DNA from: Acidobacteriaceae bacterium
GTDB taxonomy: Bacteria; Acidobacteriota; Terriglobia; Terriglobales; Acidobacteriaceae
Direction: 5' to 3'
DNA length: 56,082 nucleotides
Assembly (NCBI GenBank): GCA_030041435.1
Contig: JASHNW010000091.1
Location: 1-56,082 of the forward strand
Shown here piece after piece: positions 17,880 through 27,070 of the stretch. The notes beneath the pieces were generated by a model. The model was not told the origin of the DNA. It saw only the letters and a program-made list of their open reading frames with translations, and searched no databases. The stretch's first letter is position 1. Each line of letters starts with the position of its first letter. Position numbers and translations under genes: made by a program.

Positions 17880-18533
17880 ATGAAGCTCAGAACGGATCGT
17901 CTCATCAGCGTCGGGTTCCTGTTCGTATTCCTCGCGGTATCTCTGCTCGGCCAGACCGACACTGGACAGGATCAGCCGGACCCCGGCATAGCCGCGGCCC
18001 GCGCAGCACAAGGGTCGGAGGCGACCTCGACAGCAAAACCGCACGACGATAACTACGTGATCGGTAACGACGACGAGATCGGGATCAACGTCTGGAAAGA
18101 GCCGGATTTGAAACAGACCATCCCCGTCCGATCAGACGGAAAGATTTCGCTGCCGCTGATTGGGGAAATCCAGGCGACGGGACGAACTCCGCTGCAACTG
18201 GAAGAAGCCATTGCCGAGAAGCTGCGCGCCTATATTACGCAGCCGGAAGTTACTGTCATGGTTCTGCAGATGAACAGCCAGAAGTTCAACATACTGGGAC
18301 GCGTGGCGAAGCCGGGCTCGTTCCCGCTGACCACCACGACCACCGTTCTGGACGCCATCGCACTGGCCGGTGGATTTCAGGATTTTGCGAAGCAGAAGAA
18401 CATATACATCCTGCGGCAGAAACCTGGCGGCGGTGAATCGCGGATCCCCTTTAACTACAAAGATGTTATTCGCGGGAAACATCCTGAGGAAAATATCAGG
18501 GTCGAAGCGCACGACACGATCGTCGTGCCTTGA
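17880..18533 (+). CDS. Polysaccharide export protein (Wza/EpsA-like)
   Basis: 217 residues from the ATG at 17880, where a signal peptide starts (MKLRTDRLISVGFLFVFLAV...LLGQ). The Poly_export domain follows (YVIGNDDEIGINVWKEPDL, VRSDGKISLPLIGEIQATGR), then one SLBB domain (KFNILGRVAKPGSFPL, VLDAIALAGGFQDFAKQ). It forms the periplasmic/outer-membrane channel part of Wzx/Wzy-type export. It is shorter than Wza and lacks Wza's C-terminal outer-membrane helix and an obvious lipobox, as often seen in GumB/EpsA types. The outer-membrane barrel gene follows after 10 bp. Confidence 0.9.
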   Translation: MKLRTDRLISVGFLFVFLAVSLLGQTDTGQDQPDPGIAAARAAQGSEATSTAKPHDDNYVIGNDDEIGINVWKEPDLKQTIPVRSDGKISLPLIGEIQATGRTPLQLEEAIAEKLRAYITQPEVTVMVLQMNSQKFNILGRVAKPGSFPLTTTTTVLDAIALAGGFQDFAKQKNIYILRQKPGGGESRIPFNYKDVIRGKHPEENIRVEAHDTIVVP

Positions 18534-18543
18534 GCATCTGTCC

Positions 18544-19878
18544 ATGCTGACAAGGATATGTCTGATCTTCGCATTGGTCGTGGCGATCCCGGCGTATTCC
18601 CAGGTAGACAGCGGAGCCGACCAGGTTTCCAGCCAGACGAATGACAGCCAGATGATGACGCCCCCGCCCATCAACGGTGAAACCTACCCGACCGCGGTAG
18701 GGGCTGAAGTACGATCCAACTATCTTCGGGGCGGGGTCGCCTTCAATGCGGGCTATATCAACAATTTCTATGCAGGCAACGGGGGAACTCCGCTGGCAGA
18801 AACAACCTTTTCGATATTTCCCACGATGGCTCTTGACCAGACCACTCCGCGGCAACATACGACTGTCAGTTACAGTCCTGGGTTTACGTTCTATCAGCCT
18901 ACGAGTGAGCTGGATGAAGTGGATGAAAACGCATCTGTGGCGTACCAGTTTCGCCTGACCCCTCATTCCAGAATTTCCGCCAACGACAGCTTCGTTGACA
19001 GCTCGACCGTCTCCGGCCTGACGGACACAGAGCCTGATGGCTCGGTTGCAGGCTCCCCTCCAACTTCAACTCCAGGGATTACGCCGCCATTTGCGCGGCG
19101 CCTGACCAATAATGCGGCCGCGGAGTTCGCCCTGCAAACCAGCAGGAGCAGTATGATCGGGGCCTCCGGGTCGACTTCGACCCTGCATTATCCGAATCCA
19201 GCCGAGGTGACTGGGCTATACGACTCGAGTTCGCGGGATGGTTCGGCATTTTATAACCGTCGCCTTTCGAGCAATCAGTACCTGGGCGTCACTTATAATT
19301 ACTCGGATACTCTGGCATATCCGACGAACGCGCAGAGCGACACGCAGACGCACGCGATATCCGGTTTTTACACCATCTATCTTATGAAAAGCTTCTCACT
19401 CTCGGCGTCAGGCGGCCCCCAACACTACCAGGTCACGCAAACTTCTTTACCCACCTCCGCTTCGTGGGGTCCCTCGATTTCGGCCAGCATGGGTTGGCAG
19501 GGCATGCACACCAGCTTCTCTGCCGGCTATTCGCAGTCGGTGACAGGGGGCGGAGGGCTACTGGGAGCCTTTCATACGAGAAGCGCCAATGCTACGACGC
19601 GCTGGCAGATGTCGCGTACATGGACCGTCGGAGTCGGCGGAAACTACTCCATCAACAAATCTGTGACTCCGTTTCTGTTCGGCGGACTTCAGGGAGGCCA
19701 CACTGTTTCCGGAACCGCCAGCTTGGAACACTCTCTTTCGAGCAATCTCAGGATGAGCTTCCAGTACCTTCGAGCGCATCAGAGTTACAGCGGCATTGTG
19801 GCGATATCCGATAATCCGGACAGCGATCGCGAGACAATCTCGATTTACTGGCAGTTCATGCGACCCCTTGGAAGATAG
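18544..19878 (+). CDS. Outer-membrane beta-barrel protein of the EPS locus
   Basis: 444 residues from the ATG at 18544, which gives a signal peptide (MLTRICLIFALVVAIPAYSQ). The rest is a series of alternating strands rich in Ser, Thr, Tyr and Gly (SVAYQFRLTPHSRISANDSF, RRLSSNQYLGVTYNYSD, SNLRMSFQYLRAHQSYSG) ending with an aromatic outer-membrane-type terminus (ISIYWQFMRPLGR). In exosortase-linked EPS loci a similar barrel sits beside GumC and the ATPase. Likely role: outer-membrane step of polymer export. Tightly spaced between the export protein and the chain-length gene (2 bp to the next). Confidence 0.75.
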   Translation: MLTRICLIFALVVAIPAYSQVDSGADQVSSQTNDSQMMTPPPINGETYPTAVGAEVRSNYLRGGVAFNAGYINNFYAGNGGTPLAETTFSIFPTMALDQTTPRQHTTVSYSPGFTFYQPTSELDEVDENASVAYQFRLTPHSRISANDSFVDSSTVSGLTDTEPDGSVAGSPPTSTPGITPPFARRLTNNAAAEFALQTSRSSMIGASGSTSTLHYPNPAEVTGLYDSSSRDGSAFYNRRLSSNQYLGVTYNYSDTLAYPTNAQSDTQTHAISGFYTIYLMKSFSLSASGGPQHYQVTQTSLPTSASWGPSISASMGWQGMHTSFSAGYSQSVTGGGGLLGAFHTRSANATTRWQMSRTWTVGVGGNYSINKSVTPFLFGGLQGGHTVSGTASLEHSLSSNLRMSFQYLRAHQSYSGIVAISDNPDSDRETISIYWQFMRPLGR

Positions 19879-19880
19879 CT

Positions 19881-21491
19881 ATGCCTGGAGACTTCGAAGA
19901 ACAACAACCGACGCAGTCCTTTGACATCGGGCGCTATCTCGATATAGTCCGCCGGCGCCATATGCTGTTCCTGATTCTGCTGCTGGGCGGATGGCTGCTC
20001 GTATGGGGATCCAGCTGGGTCCTGCCGGCGCGCTACAAGTCACAGACGCTGATCCTGGTGGAAGAGCCTACGATGCCCAAGAACTACGTCGTGCCCAACG
20101 TCAACGACGACCTTCAGGACAGATTACAAAGCATTACTCAGCAAATTCTGAGCAGAACGCGCCTCCTTCTGATCATCGACAAGCTGCATCTTTACAGGGA
20201 TGAGCACGGTGCGCGCACACCGGACGAGAGAGTCGACCTGATGCGCAAAGACATCGATATCGAGCTGGTGAGAGATCCACAGAATGAGGCCATCACGGCG
20301 TTCAGGATCTATTACTCGGCGACGGATCCTCATATCGCGCAGCAGGTAACCGGCGACCTGACGAACCTGTTTATTGACGAAAACACGAGAGTCCGCGAGC
20401 AGGAGTCCGAAGATACTACTGCGTTCATTGAGAACCAGCTCGCGAGTGCGCGGACGAGTCTTGCAGATCAGGATGCAAAGGTTAAGGCATTCCAGGCAGC
20501 CCATGAAGGGGAGTTGCCGACCGAGGAAACGAGCAATCTCCAGATACTGAGCGGGCTTCAGTCACAGCTGCAAAACGAACAGGACGCTTTGAATGCCGCG
20601 AAACAGCAGCGCGTCTACTATCAGTCCCTGATCGAGCAGTACCGGGCTGTTCAGGGGACGACCCGGTCGGCCACAGGAGCTCCTACCGGATTGGCGGCGA
20701 TTGACCAGCAGCTCGACACATTGAGGTCGAAGCTCACCGATCTCAAGACGCGATATACCGACCAATATCCGGAAGTTCAGGAAGTGAAAGCGGAAATCGC
20801 CACCACGGAAAAGACACGCGAGCACCTCATCGCCAGCCTCAAGAGCGCCGCTGGCGGCAAGGACCAGACAACCGGCGCCGGCGCGCAGGAAGTGGTCGAC
20901 CCCGCGCAAAATGCACCGCTTTTGCAATTGCAGAGCCAGTTGCATGGCGAGGAACTGGAGATTTCCAGTCGCGAGCAGTCGATTGCCAGCCTGAAGTCGA
21001 GAATCAACGATTTTCAGGCACGCCTGAGCCAGGCCCCCGCGGTCGAGCAGCAGCTGGCCGATCTAACTCGTGGTTACGAACAGTCTCAGGCAAACTATAA
21101 TGACCTGCTGAAAAAGGAAAGCGATTCGCAAATGGCCACCAGCATGGAGCAGATGCAGGAGGGCGAACGGTTCACCATGCTCGACCCACCCAGCCTGCCG
21201 CTCAGGCCGGACTTCCCCAATCGCCTGAAAATGTGCCAGGCTGGATTGGGCGCAGGGCTGGCGCTTGGAGTTCTGGTTGTGGCTCTGCTGGAGTTCTTTG
21301 ATGATCGCCTGCGCAGCGATGGAGCGATCGAAAAACTGTTGCCCACCACAGTGATTTCGGAAATACCGGAGATTCTGAGGCCCGCGGACGAGAAGCGGAA
21401 AAAGAGGAGAGTCGTTCTGGGCTGGGCGATGACCGCCCTGGTGGTACTGACCATTCTGGCCGGTTCCGCCTTTAGCTATCTGCACGCGTAG
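19881..21491 (+). CDS. GumC/Wzc-N-type polysaccharide chain-length determinant
   Basis: 536-residue inner-membrane co-polymerase. The Wzz domain is at the N-terminus (DIGRYLDIVRRRHMLFLILL, first helix about residues 30-50). A long periplasmic coiled-coil region follows (residues about 180-430, e.g. LDTLRSKLTDLKTRYTDQYP). The PxxP-like region before the second helix reads PPSLPLRPDFPNRLK, and the cytoplasmic end has a further hydrophobic stretch (VVLGWAMTALVVLTILAGSA). It lacks the kinase domain, which is separate at 22491. It sets polymer length together with Wzy and CpsD. Only 2 bp from the barrel gene. Confidence 0.92.
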   Translation: MPGDFEEQQPTQSFDIGRYLDIVRRRHMLFLILLLGGWLLVWGSSWVLPARYKSQTLILVEEPTMPKNYVVPNVNDDLQDRLQSITQQILSRTRLLLIIDKLHLYRDEHGARTPDERVDLMRKDIDIELVRDPQNEAITAFRIYYSATDPHIAQQVTGDLTNLFIDENTRVREQESEDTTAFIENQLASARTSLADQDAKVKAFQAAHEGELPTEETSNLQILSGLQSQLQNEQDALNAAKQQRVYYQSLIEQYRAVQGTTRSATGAPTGLAAIDQQLDTLRSKLTDLKTRYTDQYPEVQEVKAEIATTEKTREHLIASLKSAAGGKDQTTGAGAQEVVDPAQNAPLLQLQSQLHGEELEISSREQSIASLKSRINDFQARLSQAPAVEQQLADLTRGYEQSQANYNDLLKKESDSQMATSMEQMQEGERFTMLDPPSLPLRPDFPNRLKMCQAGLGAGLALGVLVVALLEFFDDRLRSDGAIEKLLPTTVISEIPEILRPADEKRKKRRVVLGWAMTALVVLTILAGSAFSYLHA

Positions 21492-21504
21492 AGCTCGCGT
21501 ACCC

Positions 21505-22488
21505 ATGTACAAAGCCTTTTTCAATCTCGCGCGCAATCCGTTCGACCTCACGCCGGATCCTACTTGTTTCGTTTCTACCAGACGGCACAATGAGGCCCTG
21601 GCAGCCCTGTATTACGGTGTCCGGTGGCACAAAGGATTCGTCGTTGTCACGGGAGAAGTGGGCACTGGCAAGACTCTTCTTCTGCGCTGTCTGCTGCGGC
21701 TACTCAAAGAAAGCAAGGACATCGCATACGCTTATCTCTTCAACAGCCGTCTCTCGCCAACCGAGTTCCTGCAATACATTCTTTCCGACTTCGGCCTCGC
21801 CGCATCCGGCAAAAATAAGAGCGAACTGCTTCTCGATTTTGGCCAGTTCCTCGTGGCGCGAGGAGCAAAGCGACTAACCACGGTCCTCATTGTCGACGAA
21901 GCGCACCATCTCTCCGAGGACATTCTGGAAGAAATTCGTCTCCTGTCGAACCTGGAGACGACCGACGACAAACTCCTCCAAATCGTCCTGGTTGGGCAGC
22001 CTGAACTCGACGAGAAGCTCGATTCTCTGGGATTGCGGCAGCTCAAGCAGAGAATCGCTCTGCGTGCTCAGCTCGGACCGCTGGATGGCGAAGAAACAGC
22101 CGAGTATATCGCGCAGCGTCTGCAAATTGCGGGGGCCGAAGCGCACCGGGATCCTCTCTTTCCGCAAGATGCGGTTGCGGCAGTGTACCGGCACTCGAAA
22201 GGACTACCTCGCCTGATCAATACCATTTGCGAGAATGCGCTCATTGCCGCCTATGCGAGACAGCAGGCTGCCGTGACTCCGGATCTCATCGAAGACGTGG
22301 CGCGCGAATTCCGCCTTGATGTCGTCTATTCGCGCGAGGCCGGAAACACTGGACGCCACAGCGAGGCGGAAATTCGGCGCGCGACCGACGTACTGCTTGA
22401 TCTCTTTGCCAACTTGCGCAGGCCTGCGGCGACGAACAACGACTCGGGTATTCCCGAGGGCGCGGATGCGACCAAGGTTGAGATGTAG
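21505..22488 (+). CDS. GspA/ExeA-like AAA ATPase of the EPS locus
   Basis: 327 residues. The opening FFNLARNPFDLTPDPTCFV, the Walker A GEVGTGKT (about 49-56), the Walker B VLIVDEAHHL (about 127-136) and sensor-type residues match ExeA/TniB-like ATPases, including those seen in exosortase-A EPS loci. C-terminal region: GLPRLINTICENALIAAYAR. Probably drives assembly or placement of the export machinery; the exact role in these loci is not established. It lies between GumC (13 bp) and the tyrosine kinase (2 bp), clearly one operon. Confidence 0.87.
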   Translation: MYKAFFNLARNPFDLTPDPTCFVSTRRHNEALAALYYGVRWHKGFVVVTGEVGTGKTLLLRCLLRLLKESKDIAYAYLFNSRLSPTEFLQYILSDFGLAASGKNKSELLLDFGQFLVARGAKRLTTVLIVDEAHHLSEDILEEIRLLSNLETTDDKLLQIVLVGQPELDEKLDSLGLRQLKQRIALRAQLGPLDGEETAEYIAQRLQIAGAEAHRDPLFPQDAVAAVYRHSKGLPRLINTICENALIAAYARQQAAVTPDLIEDVAREFRLDVVYSREAGNTGRHSEAEIRRATDVLLDLFANLRRPAATNNDSGIPEGADATKVEM

Positions 22489-22490
22489 AC

Positions 22491-23498
22491 ATGAGCAACA
22501 TATTTGATGCGTTGCAAAAATCGGAGGCCGAACGGGCCGGCGCCAACGGGACCGCGTTCTCCGGAGCCACGGAGCTTCTGCAGCGCGCGGAACGACAGGC
22601 AGCCCTGCAATGGAGGTCCGAGGTCCGCTCGGAGGAACTCGACGCGATACAAAACGCGGAGCACGACTCGCTGTCGCAACTCCATGATCTCGCTCCGAAC
22701 GAACCCATACCCGGAGAGCTTTCGGCGGGCTTGGCCGTATCCTCCGACGAACAGAACGCAGTCCTTAATAAATTCAGGACAATTCGACTTTCGCCTCCCA
22801 TCGAAAGCACCTTGGTGTGCCTCACAGACAAAGAGAGCGCCGCGGCAGAGGCCTTTCGCCTGCTGGGTGTGCGGCTCCAGAGTCTGCGCCGCGAGCGGCC
22901 GATGAAGAAGCTTCTCATCACCAGCACCGTTCCGCAAGAAGGCAAAAGCATGATAGCGGCTAACCTGGCCTGCACGCTCGGAGAAGGAAGACGGCAGAAG
23001 GTCCTGCTGCTGGAAGGGGACGTGCGACGGCCGTCACTGACGCAACTCTTCGACCTGACGTCGACGAGCGGTCTCTGCGAATGGCTAAGTGGCGCGAGCA
23101 GTATAATGGCGAGCATCTACCGGGCAGAAGATTCGTGTTTCTGGATTTTGCCCGCTGGCCACGCGCCGGCGCATCCCCCCGAGCTAATTCAATCATCTAA
23201 ATTGAGCGAGTTGATGGAGCAGCTGAGCTCCTGGTTCGACTGGGTCGTCATCGATTCCCCCCCGGTGCTCCCTCTGGCTGACACAAGCATCTGGGCGCGC
23301 CTGGCAGACGGAATCCTGCTCGTCGCGCGGCAGGGAGTCACCGAAAAAAAGCAGTTAGTCCGGGGGATCGAAGCCCTCGAACCTCAAAAGCTGCTGGGCG
23401 CAATCGTGAACTCATCGACGAGGTCGTCGGATGGAGAATATTATTACTACAAACGATCTCAGAGTTCTACACAGCCGACCAACCGCTCTGATCAATAG
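22491..23498 (+). CDS. CpsD/CapB-family tyrosine-protein kinase
   Basis: 335-residue BY-kinase. Walker A variant TSTVPQEGKSMIAANLA (about 145-160), Walker A' VLLLEGDVRRPSL, Walker B-like WVVIDSPPVLPLADT, and a C-terminal tyrosine cluster (GEYYYYKRS) for autophosphorylation. Paired with the separate GumC protein, it regulates polymer length and export by cycling phosphorylation. The first about 130 residues are variable. Last gene of the tight export operon; about 350 bp without a gene follow. Confidence 0.92.
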   Translation: MSNIFDALQKSEAERAGANGTAFSGATELLQRAERQAALQWRSEVRSEELDAIQNAEHDSLSQLHDLAPNEPIPGELSAGLAVSSDEQNAVLNKFRTIRLSPPIESTLVCLTDKESAAAEAFRLLGVRLQSLRRERPMKKLLITSTVPQEGKSMIAANLACTLGEGRRQKVLLLEGDVRRPSLTQLFDLTSTSGLCEWLSGASSIMASIYRAEDSCFWILPAGHAPAHPPELIQSSKLSELMEQLSSWFDWVVIDSPPVLPLADTSIWARLADGILLVARQGVTEKKQLVRGIEALEPQKLLGAIVNSSTRSSDGEYYYYKRSQSSTQPTNRSDQ

Positions 23499-23847
23499 AC
23501 GGAGATCTCTCGTGAATGATGGAGTTTGCGGCGGCGCCAGTTAGTCTAACCAATCGTCGGCGTCTTGCAGCGGTCCGCAGAGACTTGAGATGATCCCGAG
23601 CTCGAGTAAGCAGATCTGAACGTCTGAAGCACCTTCGCCGACTGTCGGTTCGCCAGAGATATCATTCACAGCAGCGGGTAAAGACTCGGCTATGGCGTCA
23701 GCAAGCGTAGCGGCCCGTTCCGCATCGGGGCTCTGCGTCTCCCTGCGACCCCGAGTGACGATGCTGGAAGACTGAGGTTGACGACTCCGTCTCGAGCGAG
23801 GAAGACACAGAAGCATTCAGGGCTGCGGTTAGATCGCAGAAACCAAC
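23499..23847. other. Intergenic region without recognised gene
   Basis: About 350 bp between the tyrosine kinase and the SIS isomerase. Short minus-strand frames exist but show no domain or ribosome site. A promoter for the downstream sugar genes is likely but could not be assigned by eye. Confidence 0.4.
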
Positions 23848-24465
23848 ATGTCAGACTCTCCGAACATCTCCACGGTATTTGATCAGGCGATCGCCGAGCA
23901 TCTTCGGGTGATTGAAGCATTGTCTGTGCAGCAGCCGTTGCTGTGGCAGATCGCCGTGATCATGACAGACGCAATTGTCGCCGGTCGGAAGGTGCTGTGG
24001 TGCGGCAACGGCGGCAGTGCAGCAGATGCCCAGCATCTTGCCGCCGAGCTGGTGGGGCGCTTTCGGCGCGAGCGGCGCGGCCTTGCTTCCCTGGCTCTCA
24101 CAACCAACACGTCAATCCTGACTGCGATCGGCAACGACTATGGCTACGAACACGTCTTCCGGCGCCAGGTGGAAGCACTCTGCGTGCCGGGCGATGTGGT
24201 TGTTGGGATCTCCACGTCGGGTAACAGTCCCAATGTTTGCGGTGCGCTGAAGGCTGCGCAGGATATAGGCGCGTCGGCGGTAGCCTTCACCGGAGCAGGC
24301 GGTGGCGCCGCAGCGAGTGTCGCAGATTTTGCACTTTGCATTCCGTCGAATGACACTGCACGCATTCAGGAAGGCCACATTCTGTGCGGGCATATGTTGT
24401 GCGACTGGATCGAACAGAGCGTCTGCGAGCACGAGGCTGCCAAAACGGAAGTTCTTTCCAGGTAA
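23848..24465 (+). CDS. gmhA: SIS-domain phosphoheptose isomerase (GmhA-like)
   Basis: 205 residues. A single SIS fold with the GmhA blocks: WCGNGGSAADAQHLAAELVGRF (about 51-72), ALTTNTSILTAIGNDYGYEHVF, the sugar-phosphate loop ISTSGNSPNV and the C-terminal EGHILCGHMLCDWIE. GmhA converts sedoheptulose 7-phosphate to D-glycero-manno-heptose 7-phosphate, the first step to ADP/GDP-heptose. No other heptose gene is in the window, so the polymer may contain heptose if the remaining steps are encoded elsewhere. Confidence 0.9.
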   Translation: MSDSPNISTVFDQAIAEHLRVIEALSVQQPLLWQIAVIMTDAIVAGRKVLWCGNGGSAADAQHLAAELVGRFRRERRGLASLALTTNTSILTAIGNDYGYEHVFRRQVEALCVPGDVVVGISTSGNSPNVCGALKAAQDIGASAVAFTGAGGGAAASVADFALCIPSNDTARIQEGHILCGHMLCDWIEQSVCEHEAAKTEVLSR

Positions 24466-24808
24466 CTGAGAGGCCTTGGCGCTCGTCCATCCGCCGGGCA
24501 CGATTCGTCTCATGGAAAGAGTTGGGCCTCGGTGTTGCGCCTACATGATTTCCAGGCGGCGATTGACCGAGCACCGCGTGGATTGCGCAGACAGCTTGTG
24601 CTTCACAGGTCCCGCAGATTTGTTGTTCGCCAAAGACAAACAGCTCTTCGATTCATATGCCGGACCGTCTGTGAGTCGGTTTACCTGCCGGGAGCAGTTG
24701 CCGCCGTCGCCTCGTAGTTTTGAATATCTCCAAGTACCTACAGAACAAATGAGCACGCTGTTCCGCGATCAACAATTAGGAAATGATGGTCCGGGAAAGG
24801 AGTAGATT
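24466..24808. other. Intergenic region without recognised gene
   Basis: About 340 bp between the isomerase and the sugar transferase. A plus-strand frame at 24476-24805 shows no recognisable domain and poor composition. The end carries AAGGAG six bases before the TTG start of the sugar transferase. Confidence 0.4.
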
Positions 24809-25954
24809 TTGACCTCACGCTTTGATAATGCTTCAGGTCTTACGGAGTTTCTTGTGGGTTCGGCATCGGCCGGAGATCGCGAGGCCCTGAACGAAGAAGC
24901 CTTCCGGCGGATGATTGCGATCGAGCGTAAAAGGACCGAGCGATCCAAGGAACCCTTCCTGCTTGTGCTGCTCGAAGCTGGCCATCCTCAGAGCGCGAGC
25001 AACAGCGGTAAGGCGCTCGATAACATCATCTCCGCCCTGTTGCCAACGACCAGGGAGACGGATGTCATCGGCTGGTACAAAGACCGCACCGTCATCGGTG
25101 TGATGTTTACAGGACTCGCGATCGCCGACAGGAGCACGGCCCTAGGCACGATCCTGAGCAGAGTGAGTTCGGCGCTGCGCAACGAGTTGACGTTCGACCA
25201 GTTCAGTCAAATCAGCATCTCGTTCCATTTCTTTCCCGACGACTGGAACCACGAAGATTCGGGGGACCCAAGTAATCCCGCTTTGTATCCGGATCTCGTT
25301 AGTCCTGCCAACGGAAAGCGTACGATGCTGGGCTTCAAGCGTCTCATGGACGTTGCCGGCAGCCTCCTGATGCTTGTTGCCTGCGCGCCTCTCTTCGCGC
25401 TGATTGCCGTGGCCATTAAAGCATCCTCACGAGGTCCGGTATTTTTCAAGCAGGACCGCGTGGGGCAATACGGTCGGCGCTTTACGTTCCTGAAATTCCG
25501 CTCGATGTATGTCAACAACGATCACAGCGTTCACAGGGACTATGTGAAGCAACTGATCGCAGGCAGCGCTGAGCGAATCTCGCTTGACAGCAATGGCGAG
25601 GGCGTTTACAAGCTGGCCCATGACCGCAGGATCACACCTGTCGGAAAACTTCTGCGGAGGACCAGCCTGGACGAGTTGCCGCAGTTCCTGAACGTACTGT
25701 GGGGCGATATGTCGCTGGTCGGCCCAAGACCTCCCATCCCCTATGAGCTCGCGGCCTATCAAACGTGGCACCGTCGTCGCTTGCTTCAGGTGAAACCTGG
25801 AATTACCGGACTGTGGCAAGTCACCGGCCGAAGCCGGGTCACCTTTGACGATATGGTCCGCCTCGACCTGCACTATGCCACGGTCTGGTCGCCCTGGCTC
25901 GACCTCAAAATACTGATGCGTACGCCCGGCGCGGTCATTAAGGGCGCTTACTGA
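24809..25954 (+). CDS. Initiating sugar transferase (Bac_transf/WbaP-like) with degenerate GGDEF-like N-terminal domain
   Basis: 381 residues from a TTG start supported by AAGGAG six bases upstream. Residues about 175-381 are a polyprenyl-phosphate sugar phosphotransferase: FKRLMDVAGSLLMLVACAPL (membrane hairpin), PVFFKQDRVGQYGRRFTFLKF, RRTSLDELPQFLNVLWGDMS, LVGPRPPIPYE, VKPGITGLWQVTGRS. It would place the first sugar-phosphate on undecaprenyl phosphate. Residues about 20-150 (EAFRRMIAIERKRTERSKEPF, TRETDVIGWYKDRTVIGVMF) look like a nucleotide-cyclase/GGDEF fold without the GGDEF signature, in place of the usual four N-terminal helices. The N-terminal assignment is inference. Confidence 0.9.
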   Translation: MTSRFDNASGLTEFLVGSASAGDREALNEEAFRRMIAIERKRTERSKEPFLLVLLEAGHPQSASNSGKALDNIISALLPTTRETDVIGWYKDRTVIGVMFTGLAIADRSTALGTILSRVSSALRNELTFDQFSQISISFHFFPDDWNHEDSGDPSNPALYPDLVSPANGKRTMLGFKRLMDVAGSLLMLVACAPLFALIAVAIKASSRGPVFFKQDRVGQYGRRFTFLKFRSMYVNNDHSVHRDYVKQLIAGSAERISLDSNGEGVYKLAHDRRITPVGKLLRRTSLDELPQFLNVLWGDMSLVGPRPPIPYELAAYQTWHRRRLLQVKPGITGLWQVTGRSRVTFDDMVRLDLHYATVWSPWLDLKILMRTPGAVIKGAY

Positions 25955-26071
25955 TACGCGCTCCTGCCGTAATTTTCGTTGTCGACGATTGTGCAGTTTC
26001 TTCCGCCTGACTCCTCCCCCCCAATGCAGATTTCCGGTCGCTGGCCGAATTGAAAGAATGGTGAAACCGTC

Positions 26072-27070
26072 GTGAACTTCGGTGTAGTTGGTTACGGGTA
26101 CTGGGGGCCCAATGTCGTAAGAAACCTCGCAAGTCTGGAGGGTTCCCAAGTAGTCTCAATCGCGGAGATGAGTCCTGCGGCGCGCCATCGCGCACAAAAG
26201 GCGTATCCGGGTATCCATGTCACACCGGACGCTGCGGAACTGATTGCGTCTCCTGAAATCGACGCGGTCGCTGTCATCACTCCAGTATGGACTCATTATG
26301 AGATTGCAAAGGCCGCACTGGAAAATGGCAAGCACGTGTTCGTTGAGAAGCCATTCACCAGCACCATTACCCAGGGCGAAAAGCTGATTGAGCTCGCCGC
26401 CAGAAAAAACCTCAAAATCATGGTGGATCACACGTTCCTCTTTACCGGGGCGGTGAGGAAAATCTGCCAACTGCTCGAAGACGGAACTCTGGGAAAGCTT
26501 TATTACTACGATTCCACCCGGGTCAACCTGGGACTTTTCCAGCACGATATCAACGTCCTTTGGGATCTGGCGCCACACGATCTTTCCATCATGGATCACC
26601 TCATTCAGGCAAATCCTGAAGCGATCGTCGCAACCGGGCAAAAACATTTGAACTGTCATGAAGATGTGGCCTTCATGACCCTCTATTTCCCGGATAAGGT
26701 CATAGCCCATATCAACGTCAACTGGCTGTCCCCGGTGAAGGTTCGTACCACTTTGATCGGCGGCGAGAAGCGCATGCTGGTGTGGAACGATCTCGAAGCG
26801 GATGAAAAACTGAAAGTGTACGACAAGGGGGTCAACATCACCAATCGTGAGGGTGTCTACGAACTGCTGGTGAGTTATCGATCCGGAGACATGTGGGCGC
26901 CTCAACTGGAACAGGTGGAAGCTCTGCGTCAGGAACTTTCCTATTTTGTTGACTGCATTTCGAGCGGCCAGGATCCGCACAACGACGGGCACGCCGGCCT
27001 TCGTGTCGTGAAGATGCTGGAGGCGGCGACAGATTCCCTGAACAAAAGGGGGGCGCTGGTCTACCTGTGA
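26072..27070 (+). CDS. Gfo/Idh/MocA-family oxidoreductase (WbpB/WlbA-like)
   Basis: 332 residues from a GTG. Rossmann motif VVGYGYWGPNVVRNL at the N-terminus, the EKP signature in KHVFVEKPFT (about 90-99), and WDLAPHDLSIMDHL containing the conserved His. In the Pseudomonas WbpB / Bordetella WlbA pathway this enzyme oxidises C3 of UDP-GlcNAc-uronate. The next two genes (acetyltransferase overlapping by 4 bp, then PLP aminotransferase) match WbpD and WbpE, so this is most likely the 3-dehydrogenase of a UDP-2,3-diacetamido uronate pathway. Substrate is inferred from context. Confidence 0.87.
   Translation: MNFGVVGYGYWGPNVVRNLASLEGSQVVSIAEMSPAARHRAQKAYPGIHVTPDAAELIASPEIDAVAVITPVWTHYEIAKAALENGKHVFVEKPFTSTITQGEKLIELAARKNLKIMVDHTFLFTGAVRKICQLLEDGTLGKLYYYDSTRVNLGLFQHDINVLWDLAPHDLSIMDHLIQANPEAIVATGQKHLNCHEDVAFMTLYFPDKVIAHINVNWLSPVKVRTTLIGGEKRMLVWNDLEADEKLKVYDKGVNITNREGVYELLVSYRSGDMWAPQLEQVEALRQELSYFVDCISSGQDPHNDGHAGLRVVKMLEAATDSLNKRGALVYL

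Noticed and set aside
23541-23816. Minus-strand 91-codon frame between the kinase and the isomerase
   Set aside because: No domain, no ribosome site, irregular composition.
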